This document shows, piece by piece, positions 1 to 9,003 of a stretch of 64,000 bases of DNA (the stretch's first letter is position 1; each line of letters starts with the position of its first letter). The notes under the pieces were generated by a model. The model made no database searches. It was not told where the DNA came from and saw only the letters and a list, made by a program, of their open reading frames with translations. The DNA comes from Hwanghaeella grinnelliae (GTDB lineage Bacteria; Pseudomonadota; Alphaproteobacteria; UBA8366; Aestuariispiraceae), in the NCBI RefSeq assembly GCF_004005845.1, contig NZ_SADE01000002.1, positions 496,421 through 560,420 on the forward strand. Reading direction: 5' to 3'. Made by a program: the position numbers and the translations under genes.

Positions 1-358
1 AAACCAGCAGGATCATCACGATCAGCATCAGGATGGTGGAGAAGAATTCCGCCCCCCAAAGGAACCGCCCCTTGAGGCGGCCGATCAGGATGTCCATGCG
101 GATGTGACCGCCCAGGCGCTGACAATAGGCGACGCCGATCATGGCAATCACCGGCATCAACTGTTCAATCCAGTCGACATAACCCGGCAGAGGCTGGTTG
201 AAGAAGTTCCGCCCGCCGACGCTGATCACCGCCAGGACCATCAACGAAAAGACGGCCAACCCGCCGAGCAGGGCGAGGGCCGATTCGATTTTGAAGAAGG
301 CCCGGTCGATGCGGCTGAGGGTGCTGTCATCCGACAGAATGGAGGCGTGGCCCGCCAT
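1..358 (-). CDS. dctQ: TRAP transporter small permease (DctQ family), partial
   Basis: This is the N-terminal 119 residues of a DctQ-type small membrane subunit of a TRAP transporter; the C-terminus lies outside the window. Three hydrophobic segments are visible, roughly residues 29-50, 63-78 and 98-119. The stretch GGHIRMDIL after the second segment matches the conserved DctQ motif, in which the chain re-enters the membrane after a basic loop. The ATG at 358-356 follows the binding-protein gene by 80 bases on the same strand, which is the usual dctP-dctQ-dctM order; dctM is expected just beyond position 1. In the known family, DctQ pairs with the large DctM permease in Na+-driven uptake of organic acids. 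The substrate cannot be told from sequence. Confidence 0.85.
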   Translation of the reverse strand, partial: MAGHASILSDDSTLSRIDRAFFKIESALALLGGLAVFSLMVLAVISVGGRNFFNQPLPGYVDWIEQLMPVIAMIGVAYCQRLGGHIRMDILIGRLKGRFLWGAEFFSTILMLIVMILLV

Positions 359-438
359 GACGTGCTCCGAAGAATATGAAGGACACCGGTCCCGTTACGG
401 GGATTCCCCGACAGGGACCGGCGCCAAGTTCAGGAGGG

Positions 439-1449
439 TTAACTCCCGGAGACGGTGCTTACGACGAGGTCGTAAAGTTCCTGGGCCGGCAAACCGCGGG
501 CCTTGTTGTCTTCGATCCATTTCTGGGCGGCAGGGCCGGCGACCTTGGCTTTCAGGTCGGCGATGGCGTCGGCGTCATAGGTGATCTGTTTGATCCCCTT
601 TTTGTCCAGCAACGGACCCCATTTCGCCATGGTCTTTTCGTTGTAGAAGTCGATGTAATAGGCCATCGCTTCATCAACCGATCCCAGCAGCGCGTCGCGC
701 TCGGCATCGGAGAGGGAGGCCAGTGCGTCGGTGTTGACCACGACCGGGCAATTCACGGTGCCTGGGTTCAGATTGGTGGTCCACCACTCGGCGTTCTCAA
801 CCGTGCCGAAGGACATATGGGCGTGCGGGGCGAAGGAAACGGCCTTCACCACACCGCTGTCCATGGCCTGGCGCACTTCCGTCGCGGACATGGAGGTCGG
901 CACGGCACCGAGAGCCGCCATCGCTTCACCGATCCCGCCGGTGGCGCGAACGGACATGCCGTCGAAGCCGGACAGCGCGGTCGGCGCATCACCGACACCG
1001 ACCACATTGTACTGCGGCAGCGGGGTGGGCATCAGCAGCGTCGCGTTCCACCGCGCCAGGTCCGCCTGGACCGCCGGATGGTTATAGACGGCCATCGATA
1101 CCTTGTTTTCCAATTCCAGCGAATCTACGCCCAGGAACGGCAGTTCCAGAACCGTGATCGACGGGTTCTTATCGGCATGGTACCCGGCGCAGAACTGCGC
1201 CATTTCAAAGGCGCCGATGGAGATCCCGTCCAGGTTCTCCTTGTTCTTGGCGAGACCGCCGTAAGAGATGTTCAGGGTGAATTCGCCATTGGTCTTCGCT
1301 TTGACCAGTTCGGCGATCTTTTCGACATGTTCGGTAAAAGCGCGGCGCTTGCCCCAGAGCGAGACATTCCATTCCGTCGCCATGGCTTCACCGACGAACG
1401 ACGTGGCAATCAGCGCCGACACGGCGACGCCTAGATACTTGGCTTTCAT
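439..1449 (-). CDS. dctP: TRAP transporter periplasmic substrate-binding protein (DctP family)
   Basis: A 336-residue extracytoplasmic solute receptor. The first 24 residues form a Sec signal peptide with a cleavable AMA|TEW end. The rest has the DctP fold pattern: an early GGLAKNKENLDGISIGAFEMA region, and the conserved central stretch GFDGMSVRATGG that carries the carboxylate-binding Arg of this family. The length is typical. It lies upstream of dctQ and downstream of a DctB/DctD-type sensor-regulator pair, so ligand-induced expression is likely. The start is backed by a GGAGGT-like ribosome-binding site about 7 bases upstream. The ligand is unknown; the GISIGAFEMAQFCAGYH region resembles receptors for aromatic or small organic acids, but this is not decisive. 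Confidence 0.9.
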   Translation of the reverse strand: MKAKYLGVAVSALIATSFVGEAMATEWNVSLWGKRRAFTEHVEKIAELVKAKTNGEFTLNISYGGLAKNKENLDGISIGAFEMAQFCAGYHADKNPSITVLELPFLGVDSLELENKVSMAVYNHPAVQADLARWNATLLMPTPLPQYNVVGVGDAPTALSGFDGMSVRATGGIGEAMAALGAVPTSMSATEVRQAMDSGVVKAVSFAPHAHMSFGTVENAEWWTTNLNPGTVNCPVVVNTDALASLSDAERDALLGSVDEAMAYYIDFYNEKTMAKWGPLLDKKGIKQITYDADAIADLKAKVAGPAAQKWIEDNKARGLPAQELYDLVVSTVSGS

Positions 1450-1551
1450 GCTGACCTCCCAGCTTTTGAGTTATTGAAACTTTTGTTGGGCCGGACCTTA
1501 TGAGAGCGCCGCCGGGCGAACTATGAAGATTTTCGCCATACGGGCCGGTTT

Positions 1552-1573
1552 GCCCTGCGGATTTCCGCAGGGC
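1552..1573 (-). terminator. Perfect hairpin between dctD-type gene and dctP
   Basis: GCCCTGCGG, a four-base loop, then CCGCAGGGC: a perfect 9-bp stem 25 bases past the end of the response-regulator gene and about 100 bases before dctP. There is no T tract on either strand, so it could be a factor-assisted terminator, an mRNA-stabilising hairpin or an attenuator rather than a classical intrinsic terminator. It separates the regulatory pair from the transporter operon. Confidence 0.5.
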
Positions 1574-1597
1574 TGCGTCTGATGCCATTCGGGAGGG

Positions 1598-3040
1598 TCA
1601 GATCAGATCGGCTTTATTGAGGCCGAGTTTGACGATCTTTTCGTTCAACGTCCGGCGACCGATGCCCAGCGCCTCGGCGGCGGCATCCATCCGCCCCTTA
1701 TGCGCCTGGATCGCCTTCGCGATGAGCTGACGTTCGAAGGAAGCAACCGCCTCGCGCAGGGTTTCCGGCACATCCATGCTGTCGCCGTCGAGGGAGATCG
1801 CGCCGGCGACGGAGCCGCGCCCGCGTCGGGCGGCCAGCACCCGGCGTTCGGCAACATGGCGCAATTCCCGCACATTGCCGCGCCAGTCATGGGACAGCAG
1901 CGCGGCGAGGTCTTCCGGCGTCAGTTCCGGCGGGTCAATTTCGAACAAAGCCGCGTGCTGGGCGACAAAATGCTGATAAAGCAGGGGAATGTCGTCCCGC
2001 CGTTCGCGCAACGGCGGCAGGGTCAGGACCACGGTGTTAAGGCGGTAGAGCAAATCCTCTCGGAACGTGCCGGCAGCGACCGCCGCGTCCAACCGCTCGT
2101 TCGAAGCGGAAACGACACGGAAATCCGCCCGCACCGGCGCGGTCGCGCCAACCGGCAGGAATTCCCGCGTTTCGATGGCGCGCAACAGTTTCGCCTGGGC
2201 GGGCAGGGGACAGGCCCCGATTTCATCCAGGAACAACGTCCCGCCATCGGCCACGGATAGGGTCCCTGTTTGCGCCGTGGCGTTTTGGCCGCCATGGCCG
2301 CCCGACAGGCCGAACATTGCGGTTTCGAAATGGGTTTCCGGCAAAGCCGCGCAATTGAGCGCAATGAAAGGGCCGGCGGCGCGCGGGCTCAAATCATGCA
2401 GGGCACGGGCGACCAATTCCTTGCCGGTTCCGGTTTCGCCCAGCAGCATCACCGTCGCATCGGTTTCGCCGAGGTCAAGGATATCGGCGCGCAGATCCTG
2501 AATCGGCTTGGAATCGCCCAGCAGAATACGGTCCAGATCCGAAAGATGCGCAAGGCGCGCCCGCAGCCGGGCCGTATCCTGGCGAAGGCGGTATTGTTCC
2601 GCGGCATGGCGCAGCGCGGTCATCAAGCGGCGCGGGTCGAACGGCTTTTCCAGGAAAGTATAGGCGCCGTCCTGCATCGCTTCCACGGCCATCGGGATAT
2701 CCCCATGGGCGGAAATCAACACGATGGGCGGGGTATCCGCACCGGCCAGACTGCGCAACAGGTCCAGACCCGACAGGCCCGGCATGCGCACATCCGACAG
2801 AATGACGTCCGGCTGGAACCCGGTGATGCGCTGGCCCGCATCGACCGCGTCGGCCAAAGCCTCCACCCGCCAACCCGCCTTTCCAAGCAGATGGGTCAGC
2901 GAGTCCCTCATCTCACGGTCGTCATCGATCACAATGATGCGGCGACCGGGCGTGTCCTTGCCCTTCTTGCCCGATGAATCGCCGCGCGAAACGGCGCCAT
3001 TCGAATTCGCGTTGGCGGCATCCTTGGCGGGGTGCGTCAT
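1598..3040 (-). CDS. dctD: DctD-type AAA+ response regulator lacking the GAFTGA loop
   Basis: A 480-residue NtrC-superfamily regulator. The order is a low-complexity tail (1-33), a receiver domain with phosphoacceptor Asp83 (SDVRMPG) and Lys132, an AAA+ domain with Walker A GETGTGKE at 201-208 and Walker B (GGTLFLDEIG), an arginine-finger region, and a C-terminal Fis-type helix-turn-helix (about 455-478). The segment that normally carries GAFTGA, the loop that contacts sigma54, here reads MFGLSGGHGGQNATAQTG (242-259), so the motif is absent. In the known family that loss abolishes sigma54 activation; Rhodobacter capsulatus NtrC is a GAFTGA-less member that works with sigma70. The gene overlaps the sensor kinase by 4 bases, so the two are translated together. 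The target is presumably the adjacent TRAP operon. Confidence 0.88.
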   Translation of the reverse strand: MTHPAKDAANANSNGAVSRGDSSGKKGKDTPGRRIIVIDDDREMRDSLTHLLGKAGWRVEALADAVDAGQRITGFQPDVILSDVRMPGLSGLDLLRSLAGADTPPIVLISAHGDIPMAVEAMQDGAYTFLEKPFDPRRLMTALRHAAEQYRLRQDTARLRARLAHLSDLDRILLGDSKPIQDLRADILDLGETDATVMLLGETGTGKELVARALHDLSPRAAGPFIALNCAALPETHFETAMFGLSGGHGGQNATAQTGTLSVADGGTLFLDEIGACPLPAQAKLLRAIETREFLPVGATAPVRADFRVVSASNERLDAAVAAGTFREDLLYRLNTVVLTLPPLRERRDDIPLLYQHFVAQHAALFEIDPPELTPEDLAALLSHDWRGNVRELRHVAERRVLAARRGRGSVAGAISLDGDSMDVPETLREAVASFERQLIAKAIQAHKGRMDAAAEALGIGRRTLNEKIVKLGLNKADLI

Positions 3041-4860
3041 GGGCGTGAAGGTCCTTCCGTTTTCAGCGGCAAGGTAACGGTGAATTCAGCGCCGCCGCCG
3101 TCTTGTTCCGGAATGTCGCGCGCCGTCAGCCTGCCATCGTGCTCTTTCACGATCTCCGCCGAAATGGCAAGGCCGAGGCCCATGCCCTCGCCGCTGGCGC
3201 GCGTCGTGACGAAGGGTTCCTGCAGCGCCTCGATGGTCAAGCCGCCCAGACCGGGCCCGGTGTCACGAATGCTGAGCTGCGCCAGGTCATCGGCATCCTC
3301 CACCCGGACCGTCAGCTTGCGCCGCGGTGCGGATTGCATGGCCAGGACGGCGTTCCGGCACAGATTGACGACGACCTGTTCCAGGCGCAGCCGGTCGCCC
3401 TGCACCATTACCGGCGCATCGGACAATTGCGCGTCGAGTTTTATTCCCGCGCCGTCCAGATCGGGTTCGATCAAGGCGAAAGCCTCGTGCCAAACATCTT
3501 TTAAATCGACGGGCTTCATATCGACCGGCTTCAAACCGACGGCCCCGTTCGCCCCGCCATCGACGCCCGCGCCGCTGGGCCGCGCGAAAAAGCGCAACTG
3601 CTGCGTCAGGCGTTCCATCCGCCCGACGACGGAGGACAGACGGGAAAAGGTCTCGCTGTGCTCGCCAGGCACGGCATCCAGTTCCGCAGCAGCCAGATAA
3701 TTCTTCATGGCGGAAATCGGTTGTCCCAATTCATGGGTCACCGATGCCGCCAGCTGGCCCAAAGCGGCAAGCTTGCTGGTCCGCGCCAATTCGGTTTGCG
3801 CCTTTTCCAACCGGCGTTCCGCCTCTCGCCGTTCCTCGATCTCGCGCGCCAGGTCGATATTCGCGGCCTGCAGTTTCCGGCGCGCAGCCTGGGATTCGGC
3901 GAGTGATTCGCGGACCCTGCGGATGCGCAGATACAAGCCGGCGGCGGAAATGACGATCGCCAGGATCGCGGCCCCGATGACCACCAACCAGGCACGGGTC
4001 AACACATCCCGTTCCGGCGACAGGAAATGCAGCACCCAATCCGATCCTTGGATAGGGGCCGTGACATGCAGATGAGACACACCGTTCAGGCGGACTTGGT
4101 CCGGGCCAAGGCGTTTCCAGTCCAGCGGCGCCAGCGCTTCCTGGCCGAACTGTTTCCTTGCCTGAATTGCCCGGCGCTGATCTGCGCTGAGCGCATCGAG
4201 CGCGCGGTACCGGATCGACGGTTCGGAGGATAACAGCACGATGCCGTCCCGGTTGGAGACGAAAACCGTCTCTCCGCCATCGGACCAGGCGCGTTCCAAC
4301 CCGCTGAGGTCGAGTTTCAACGCCACGACCCCCACAATCGCCCCATCGGTATTTCGTACCGGCTCCGCAATGAAATAGCCGGGCCGGGACGTGGTCGCCC
4401 CGATGCCGAAGAACTGGCCGCGTTCGCCGGCAAGCGCGGCGCGGAAATACGGGCGGAAACCGTAGTTCTGGTTCAGAAAGGTCAGATCCCGATCATAGTT
4501 CGACGCGGCTACGGTCAACCCGGTCCGGTCCATCAGGTAGATGGCGTCCAGGTCAGCCTCCGACGCGAAGGAGGCGAGGCGCGCGTTTAGCTGTTGCCGC
4601 CCGAAGCCCTGTGCCGCGCGCAGCACGAAAGGGTCGTGGGCCAGCACGAAAGGCAGGTGCTGATAGCGTTCCAGGGCGCTGAGCAACGTGCTGCGATACA
4701 GCGTGACGCGGCTTTGCGCGCGCTGCAGTTCCAGGGATTCGAAATAGGACCGGGCGGTAAAGAAGACCAACACCATCAGGCCGATCACCGCCACCGCGGC
4801 AACTTTGCCCCACAGCCGTCCTATTCCCCAGACCCGTTGTCCAATGGCCGTCTCGCTCAT
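3037..4860 (-). CDS. dctB: DctB-type sensor histidine kinase
   Basis: A 607-residue membrane kinase. TM1 lies at about 19-36, a periplasmic dCACHE-like sensor at about 37-283, and TM2 at about 290-312. A coiled coil (315-360) follows, then the dimerisation and phosphoacceptor box with His376 (ASVTHELGQP) and an HATPase domain with N box (NLCRNAV), G1 (DTGPG) and G2 (GMGLGLAIS). The H-box wording and sensor architecture are those of DctB, which senses C4-dicarboxylates in rhizobia; the ligand here may differ. The stop overlaps the start of the regulator (ATGA), giving one transcript. Together they should control the TRAP transporter downstream. Confidence 0.9.
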   Translation of the reverse strand: MSETAIGQRVWGIGRLWGKVAAVAVIGLMVLVFFTARSYFESLELQRAQSRVTLYRSTLLSALERYQHLPFVLAHDPFVLRAAQGFGRQQLNARLASFASEADLDAIYLMDRTGLTVAASNYDRDLTFLNQNYGFRPYFRAALAGERGQFFGIGATTSRPGYFIAEPVRNTDGAIVGVVALKLDLSGLERAWSDGGETVFVSNRDGIVLLSSEPSIRYRALDALSADQRRAIQARKQFGQEALAPLDWKRLGPDQVRLNGVSHLHVTAPIQGSDWVLHFLSPERDVLTRAWLVVIGAAILAIVISAAGLYLRIRRVRESLAESQAARRKLQAANIDLAREIEERREAERRLEKAQTELARTSKLAALGQLAASVTHELGQPISAMKNYLAAAELDAVPGEHSETFSRLSSVVGRMERLTQQLRFFARPSGAGVDGGANGAVGLKPVDMKPVDLKDVWHEAFALIEPDLDGAGIKLDAQLSDAPVMVQGDRLRLEQVVVNLCRNAVLAMQSAPRRKLTVRVEDADDLAQLSIRDTGPGLGGLTIEALQEPFVTTRASGEGMGLGLAISAEIVKEHDGRLTARDIPEQDGGGAEFTVTLPLKTEGPSRP

Positions 4861-4935
4861 GAAGATGGGTTACAGCCGAAGCGCCCCAAAGTCTAATGGG
4901 GAGTCGAACACGCATGACGGCAGGCCTGCCGGTCG

Positions 4936-5901
4936 CTATTCGTATTCCCGGTCTTTGAGCGGAATGCCGGCAACGCGGGTCATCAGGTCGTCGATGAAAT
5001 ATTGTTCCGCCCGGTTCAGCCGGGCCGCCGGGTTGGTGACCAGATAGATGTCGATTTCCGGCGCGTCTTCATAGGGCGGCAAACGCCAGAGCAATCCATC
5101 TTCCACATCGCGGGTGACCACATGGACCGGCAAGGGACCGATGCCAACGCCGGAGATGATCATCCGCCGCACTTCCTCCAGATGGGGGGAGGTCGCGCGC
5201 AGGGAATCATCCCAACCCAATTGGGTGCGCAGCAGGGCGACCGGGCGCAGCGCGTCATGCAGCTGATCGGTACTGAACGAAACCGACGGTTCCCCGGCCA
5301 GATCCTTCAGCGCCAAGTCCCGTTGTCCGAAGAACCGGTGATCCGGACCGCAGAAGAACCCGAAATGCTGTCGGTAGAGATGTCGGTAGGTGAGTTTCGG
5401 GTGCTGCTTGTGGACCAGACAGATGCCGAAGCTGGCGCGCTTTTCCAGGACCCAGGAGGTAACCTCGGCGCTGGTGGCGACCGTTGCTTCATAGGTGACC
5501 TCGGGATGCCGTGCGCTGAAATCGCGGATTGTCTCGTCAAAAGGCGGGAAGGTTACGTGGCTCGCCAATCCAATCGACACTTTCCCCCGGATACGGTCGT
5601 CGATATCGCGGATGGAAACCGTGAGGCGCGCAACAGATCCATAAATTTCCACCACTTCGCGATACAGATGGTCCCCGGCATCGGTGACGCGGAAATGCGT
5701 CGGGCCCCGGTCTATCAGTTTCTTTTTCAGCCGATCTTCCAGGCGTTTCAGCGCGTTGCTCACCGTCGGCTGTTTCAGCAGCAGCCGGTTTGCCGCGGCC
5801 GTGATGCCGCCTTCCTGCACGATCACCATGAAGGTGCGCAGCAGGTTCCAATCCAGTTCCCGCGCCAGGCGGTCGCTTTGTTCCGTGACGACTCTCATCA
5901 C
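4936..5901 (-). CDS. LysR-type transcriptional regulator, divergent from potBCDA
   Basis: A 321-residue LysR protein with the N-terminal winged helix-turn-helix (about 17-76, including TAAANRLLLKQPTVSNAL) and a type-2 periplasmic-binding-fold effector domain. It is transcribed away from the polyamine-type ABC operon, from which it is separated by 131 bases holding a clear dyad. Divergent LysR genes usually control their neighbour, so it is the likely regulator of the Pot cluster. The effector domain does not by itself reveal the ligand. The alternative of control over the kinase pair downstream is less likely because of the intergenic dyad. Confidence 0.9.
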   Translation of the reverse strand: MMRVVTEQSDRLARELDWNLLRTFMVIVQEGGITAAANRLLLKQPTVSNALKRLEDRLKKKLIDRGPTHFRVTDAGDHLYREVVEIYGSVARLTVSIRDIDDRIRGKVSIGLASHVTFPPFDETIRDFSARHPEVTYEATVATSAEVTSWVLEKRASFGICLVHKQHPKLTYRHLYRQHFGFFCGPDHRFFGQRDLALKDLAGEPSVSFSTDQLHDALRPVALLRTQLGWDDSLRATSPHLEEVRRMIISGVGIGPLPVHVVTRDVEDGLLWRLPPYEDAPEIDIYLVTNPAARLNRAEQYFIDDLMTRVAGIPLKDREYE

Positions 5902-5930
5902 ATCATTCTTTCAAACTATGACTAGGATTT

Positions 5931-5952
5931 CCATTATCTATTTGATTAATGG
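5931..5952. promoter_or_regulatory. Dyad in the LysR/potB divergent promoter
   Basis: CCATTA and TAATGG form perfect inverted arms separated by 10 bases, in the 131-base region between the divergent LysR and potB starts. Placement and size fit a LysR recognition site, although the half-site spacing (T-N12 or N14-A) is not the textbook T-N11-A. No clear promoter hexamers could be assigned. Confidence 0.45.
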
Positions 5953-6032
5953 TAGGGTGGGGCGGACGCTTCCCACTTGGAAATCCGCAAAACACACAAG
6001 AATGAACGCGGATCTAGAGGGGGCAGTTCGGG

Positions 6033-6908
6033 ATGGCGTCGCTTGACCCAATGGACAATCGATGGCGGCCTTGGCGGTTGCTGGCACCGGCATTGACGGC
6101 GGTGTTTTTGCTGCTGGTCGTGCCGATCAGCTTCATCATCGTCTATTCGTTCTGGCTGCGGACCGCGACCGGCGCGGACATTGCCGGCTTCCACCTGGAC
6201 AATTGGGAAGAAGTCCTGACCGACCCGTTCTATCGGGACATCATGGTCTTCACGATCTGGATCGCCTTCGCGACCACCGTCGTTTGCGCGGTCGCCGGCT
6301 ATATCCCCGCCTATTTCATCGCCACCACCCAATTCAAGCACAAGGCCTTCCTGCTGCTTCTGCTGATGCTGCCGTTCTGGATCAGTTACATCATCCGGAC
6401 GATGTCCTGGATCAACATCCTGGGGTCCAGCGGCATCGTGAACGTGGCGCTGCAATGGCTGGGCATTACCGACGAACCGATCCAGATGCTGTACAATCAG
6501 TGGACCGTGATCGTGGGTCTGGTCCATTTCCTGCTGCCTTTCATGATCCTGAACATCTATGTCAGCCTGTATGCGATCGACCGGAATCTGGTCGACGCCG
6601 CGCGGTCGCTGGGCTGCACCGGCTGGCAGTCGTTCCGGGAAGTCACCCTGCCGCTATCGGTTCCCGGCCTGGCCGCCGGATCACTGCTGTGTTTCGTGCT
6701 GGCGGCGGGAACCTATATCACCCCGGTCGTGCTGGGCGGGCCGACCGACGCCATGTTCGCGAACCTGGTCTTCGATGCGATTATCACCCAGTTGAACTGG
6801 CCGCTGGGGTCCGCTTTGTCGCTGGTCCTTCTGATCCTGCTGGGCGTGCTGGTTGCGATCTACAACCGTTTCGCGGGCCTTGGCCAAATCGCCAAGAGCT
6901 TCGGATAG
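6033..6908 (+). CDS. potB: ABC transporter permease, PotB type
   Basis: A 291-residue inner-membrane permease of the spermidine/putrescine family with six predicted transmembrane segments. It carries the cytoplasmic EAA-like coupling loop (DAARSLGCTGWQSFREVTLP, about residues 187-206), which contacts the ATPase. It is the first gene of the order permease, permease, binding protein, ATPase, and the next gene starts 8 bases after its stop. The start ATG at 6033 could alternatively be the in-frame ATG 18 bases downstream. Known family members import polyamines or related cations; the neighbouring acetylpolyamine amidohydrolase supports that substrate class here. Confidence 0.9.
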   Translation: MASLDPMDNRWRPWRLLAPALTAVFLLLVVPISFIIVYSFWLRTATGADIAGFHLDNWEEVLTDPFYRDIMVFTIWIAFATTVVCAVAGYIPAYFIATTQFKHKAFLLLLLMLPFWISYIIRTMSWINILGSSGIVNVALQWLGITDEPIQMLYNQWTVIVGLVHFLLPFMILNIYVSLYAIDRNLVDAARSLGCTGWQSFREVTLPLSVPGLAAGSLLCFVLAAGTYITPVVLGGPTDAMFANLVFDAIITQLNWPLGSALSLVLLILLGVLVAIYNRFAGLGQIAKSFG

Positions 6909-6916
6909 GGGGCGCG

Positions 6917-7705
6917 ATGTTCACCAGTTGGAGCCTTATCCGTTTCGGCACGATCCTGATCTATCTGTTCATGTTCGCGCCGGTGGCCGTCGTCGTGCTG
7001 TTGTCCTTCAACGCCAATCAGTTCGGTTCCTTCCCGATGGAAGGGCTCAGCCTGCGCTGGTTCGTCGCGTTGCTGGAAAACAAGGCCATCGTCCGCGCTT
7101 TCCAGACCTCCCTGCTGCTGGGGGCGCTGACGGCGGTCATCTCGACCACGCTGGGCGTGCTCGGCTCGCTCGCCATGGTGCGGTACGACTTCCCCGGCAA
7201 ATCGCTGATCGCCACCGCGCTGATCGCGCCGATCCTGGTGCCGGAAGTGGTTCTGGCCGTGGCGCTGCTGCTGTTCCTGGGCGCGATGGGCATGCCGAAA
7301 AGCTTTCCGCTGCTGCTGGCCGGTCATGTGATCTTCACCCTGCCCTTTGTGGTGCTGGTGGTGCAGGCGCGCCTGGTCGCTGTGAAGCGCGAATATGAAG
7401 AAGCGGCGATGAGCCTGGGCGCCGGGCCGATCGAAACCTTTTTCCAGATCACCTTGCCGCTGATCCTACCGGCGGTGCTGGCAGGCGGTCTGTTCGCTTT
7501 CACGATTTCCTTCGACGACATCACCGGCACGCTGTTCTGGAAGCCGGGCGGCGTGGAAACCGTGCCGACGCAGATCTTCGCGATGCTGCGCAATTCGATA
7601 TCTCCCGAAATCAACGCGCTGGGAACGGTGATGATCGTGATCACCGTCGCCTTGCCGCTTTTGAGCGCCGGGGTCGCGCGTCAATTGACGCGCAAACAGA
7701 AATAG
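6917..7705 (+). CDS. potC: ABC transporter permease, PotC type
   Basis: A 262-residue permease, partner of PotB. It has six hydrophobic segments and the EAA loop EAAMSLGAGPIETFFQITLP (about 160-179). The true start is the ATG at 6917, which begins MFTSWSLIRFG; the open frame extends upstream only because it runs inside potB. The ISFDDITGTLFW stretch near the C-terminus is typical of PotC. It works as the second half of the membrane channel of the same importer. Confidence 0.9.
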   Translation: MFTSWSLIRFGTILIYLFMFAPVAVVVLLSFNANQFGSFPMEGLSLRWFVALLENKAIVRAFQTSLLLGALTAVISTTLGVLGSLAMVRYDFPGKSLIATALIAPILVPEVVLAVALLLFLGAMGMPKSFPLLLAGHVIFTLPFVVLVVQARLVAVKREYEEAAMSLGAGPIETFFQITLPLILPAVLAGGLFAFTISFDDITGTLFWKPGGVETVPTQIFAMLRNSISPEINALGTVMIVITVALPLLSAGVARQLTRKQK

Positions 7706-7824
7706 GGATTGCCAAGATAAGAACCCGAAGCAGGGAGAAGCGTTCCCTAATCATACGGGCATTTGCCCAACTGGTTTGAACAAAGCCAACAAATTTGAAC
7801 AAAGACAGTGAACAGGAGGTCTGA

Positions 7825-8988
7825 ATGACAAAAATGGACGATACAAAACGCTATGAACGGCTGTTGGAACGGTATGGAAACGGCGACCTGGAACGGCGCA
7901 CGTTTCTGGGCCTGATCGGCGCGGCGGCAGTGACCGCCGGCGTCACCGGACTGCCGATCGCCAAACTGTCCCGCCAAGCCATGGCGGCAACGCCGGACCA
8001 GGTCCGCTTCGACGGCTGGGGCGGGGTCGTTTCGGAAGCGTTCCGGGAATATGCCTTCAAGCCCTACACGGCGAAGACCGGCATCGACGTTGTCGACGGC
8101 ACCTTCGGCGGCGCGGACGAATACCTGGCCCGCGTCAAGGCCAGTCAGCCGGGCGAATACAACATCGCGCATCTTTCCGGCGTGTTCGACTATGTTCGGT
8201 ATCATGGTCTTGAGCTCAGCAGCGAGCTGAACGAAGCCAATATCCCGAACCTGGAAAACGTCATCACCGCGCTGAAGGACGTGCTGCGCAACGTCACCGG
8301 CGGCAAGCTGTCCGCCGTGCCCTATGATTACGGCACGACCAGCCTTGCCTATAACCGCAAGTATATTACCGACGATCAGATGAAGTCCGACGGCGTCAAT
8401 CTGCTGATCGACGAAAAGTACAAAGGCAAGATCGGCGGCTGGGGCGAATGGAAAACCCGGATCTGGTACGGCGCGCTGCAAACCGAGCAGGACCCCAACG
8501 ACATCCAGGACATGGATGCGGTTTGGGACGCCATCCGCAAACACCGTGACCTGTCGCTGAAATACTGGGCGTCCGGCGCGGAGCTGATGAGCCTTCTGGC
8601 GGAAGAGGAAATCTATGTCACCGAGGGTTGGTCCGGCCGCATCAAGGCGCTTCAGGACCAAGGCCACGACATCGGCTATTTCGACCCGCCGGGCGGATTG
8701 GGCTGGCAGGAATGCCTGTTCGTTCTGAAAGGCAGCCCGATGGCCGCCTGCGAAGAATTGCTGAACTTCATGCTGGAACCGGAAGTGGCGGTCGCCGTCG
8801 CCGAAGGTCAGAACTACCCGCCGGCGCTGGACCCCAACAAGGTCGAGCTGAGCGCGAAGGTGAAGGGCCTGCCGGCCTTCGATCCGACCGGCACGCTTTC
8901 CGGCCTGAACTTCTTCGATCCGCCATACTGGAACGCCAACGAAGCCGATTGGTCGAAGACCTTCGGCCGTGTCCAGAAGGGCTACTAA
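7825..8988 (+). CDS. potD: ABC transporter substrate-binding protein, PotD/PotF type, Tat signal
   Basis: A 387-residue periplasmic binding protein of the bacterial solute-binding family 1/8 type seen in polyamine importers. The N-terminus carries a twin-arginine signal: RRTFLG at 24-29, a hydrophobic stretch, and a cleavage site near AMA|A (about 54), so it is probably exported folded. A perfect AGGAGGT ribosome-binding site lies 4 bases before the ATG, consistent with the high expression a receptor needs. Aromatic residues typical of polyamine cages are frequent (for example DGWGGVVSEAF and GGWGEWKTRIWYG), but exact ligand contacts cannot be assigned. A GC-rich palindrome follows the gene. 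Confidence 0.88.
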   Translation: MTKMDDTKRYERLLERYGNGDLERRTFLGLIGAAAVTAGVTGLPIAKLSRQAMAATPDQVRFDGWGGVVSEAFREYAFKPYTAKTGIDVVDGTFGGADEYLARVKASQPGEYNIAHLSGVFDYVRYHGLELSSELNEANIPNLENVITALKDVLRNVTGGKLSAVPYDYGTTSLAYNRKYITDDQMKSDGVNLLIDEKYKGKIGGWGEWKTRIWYGALQTEQDPNDIQDMDAVWDAIRKHRDLSLKYWASGAELMSLLAEEEIYVTEGWSGRIKALQDQGHDIGYFDPPGGLGWQECLFVLKGSPMAACEELLNFMLEPEVAVAVAEGQNYPPALDPNKVELSAKVKGLPAFDPTGTLSGLNFFDPPYWNANEADWSKTFGRVQKGY

Positions 8989-9003
8989 GACTGCACGGAG
9001 TCG

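Noticed and set aside
376-1434. 352-codon open frame opposite dctP
   Set aside because: It is the antisense shadow of the binding-protein gene; composition is Arg/Gly/His-rich with no recognisable domain.
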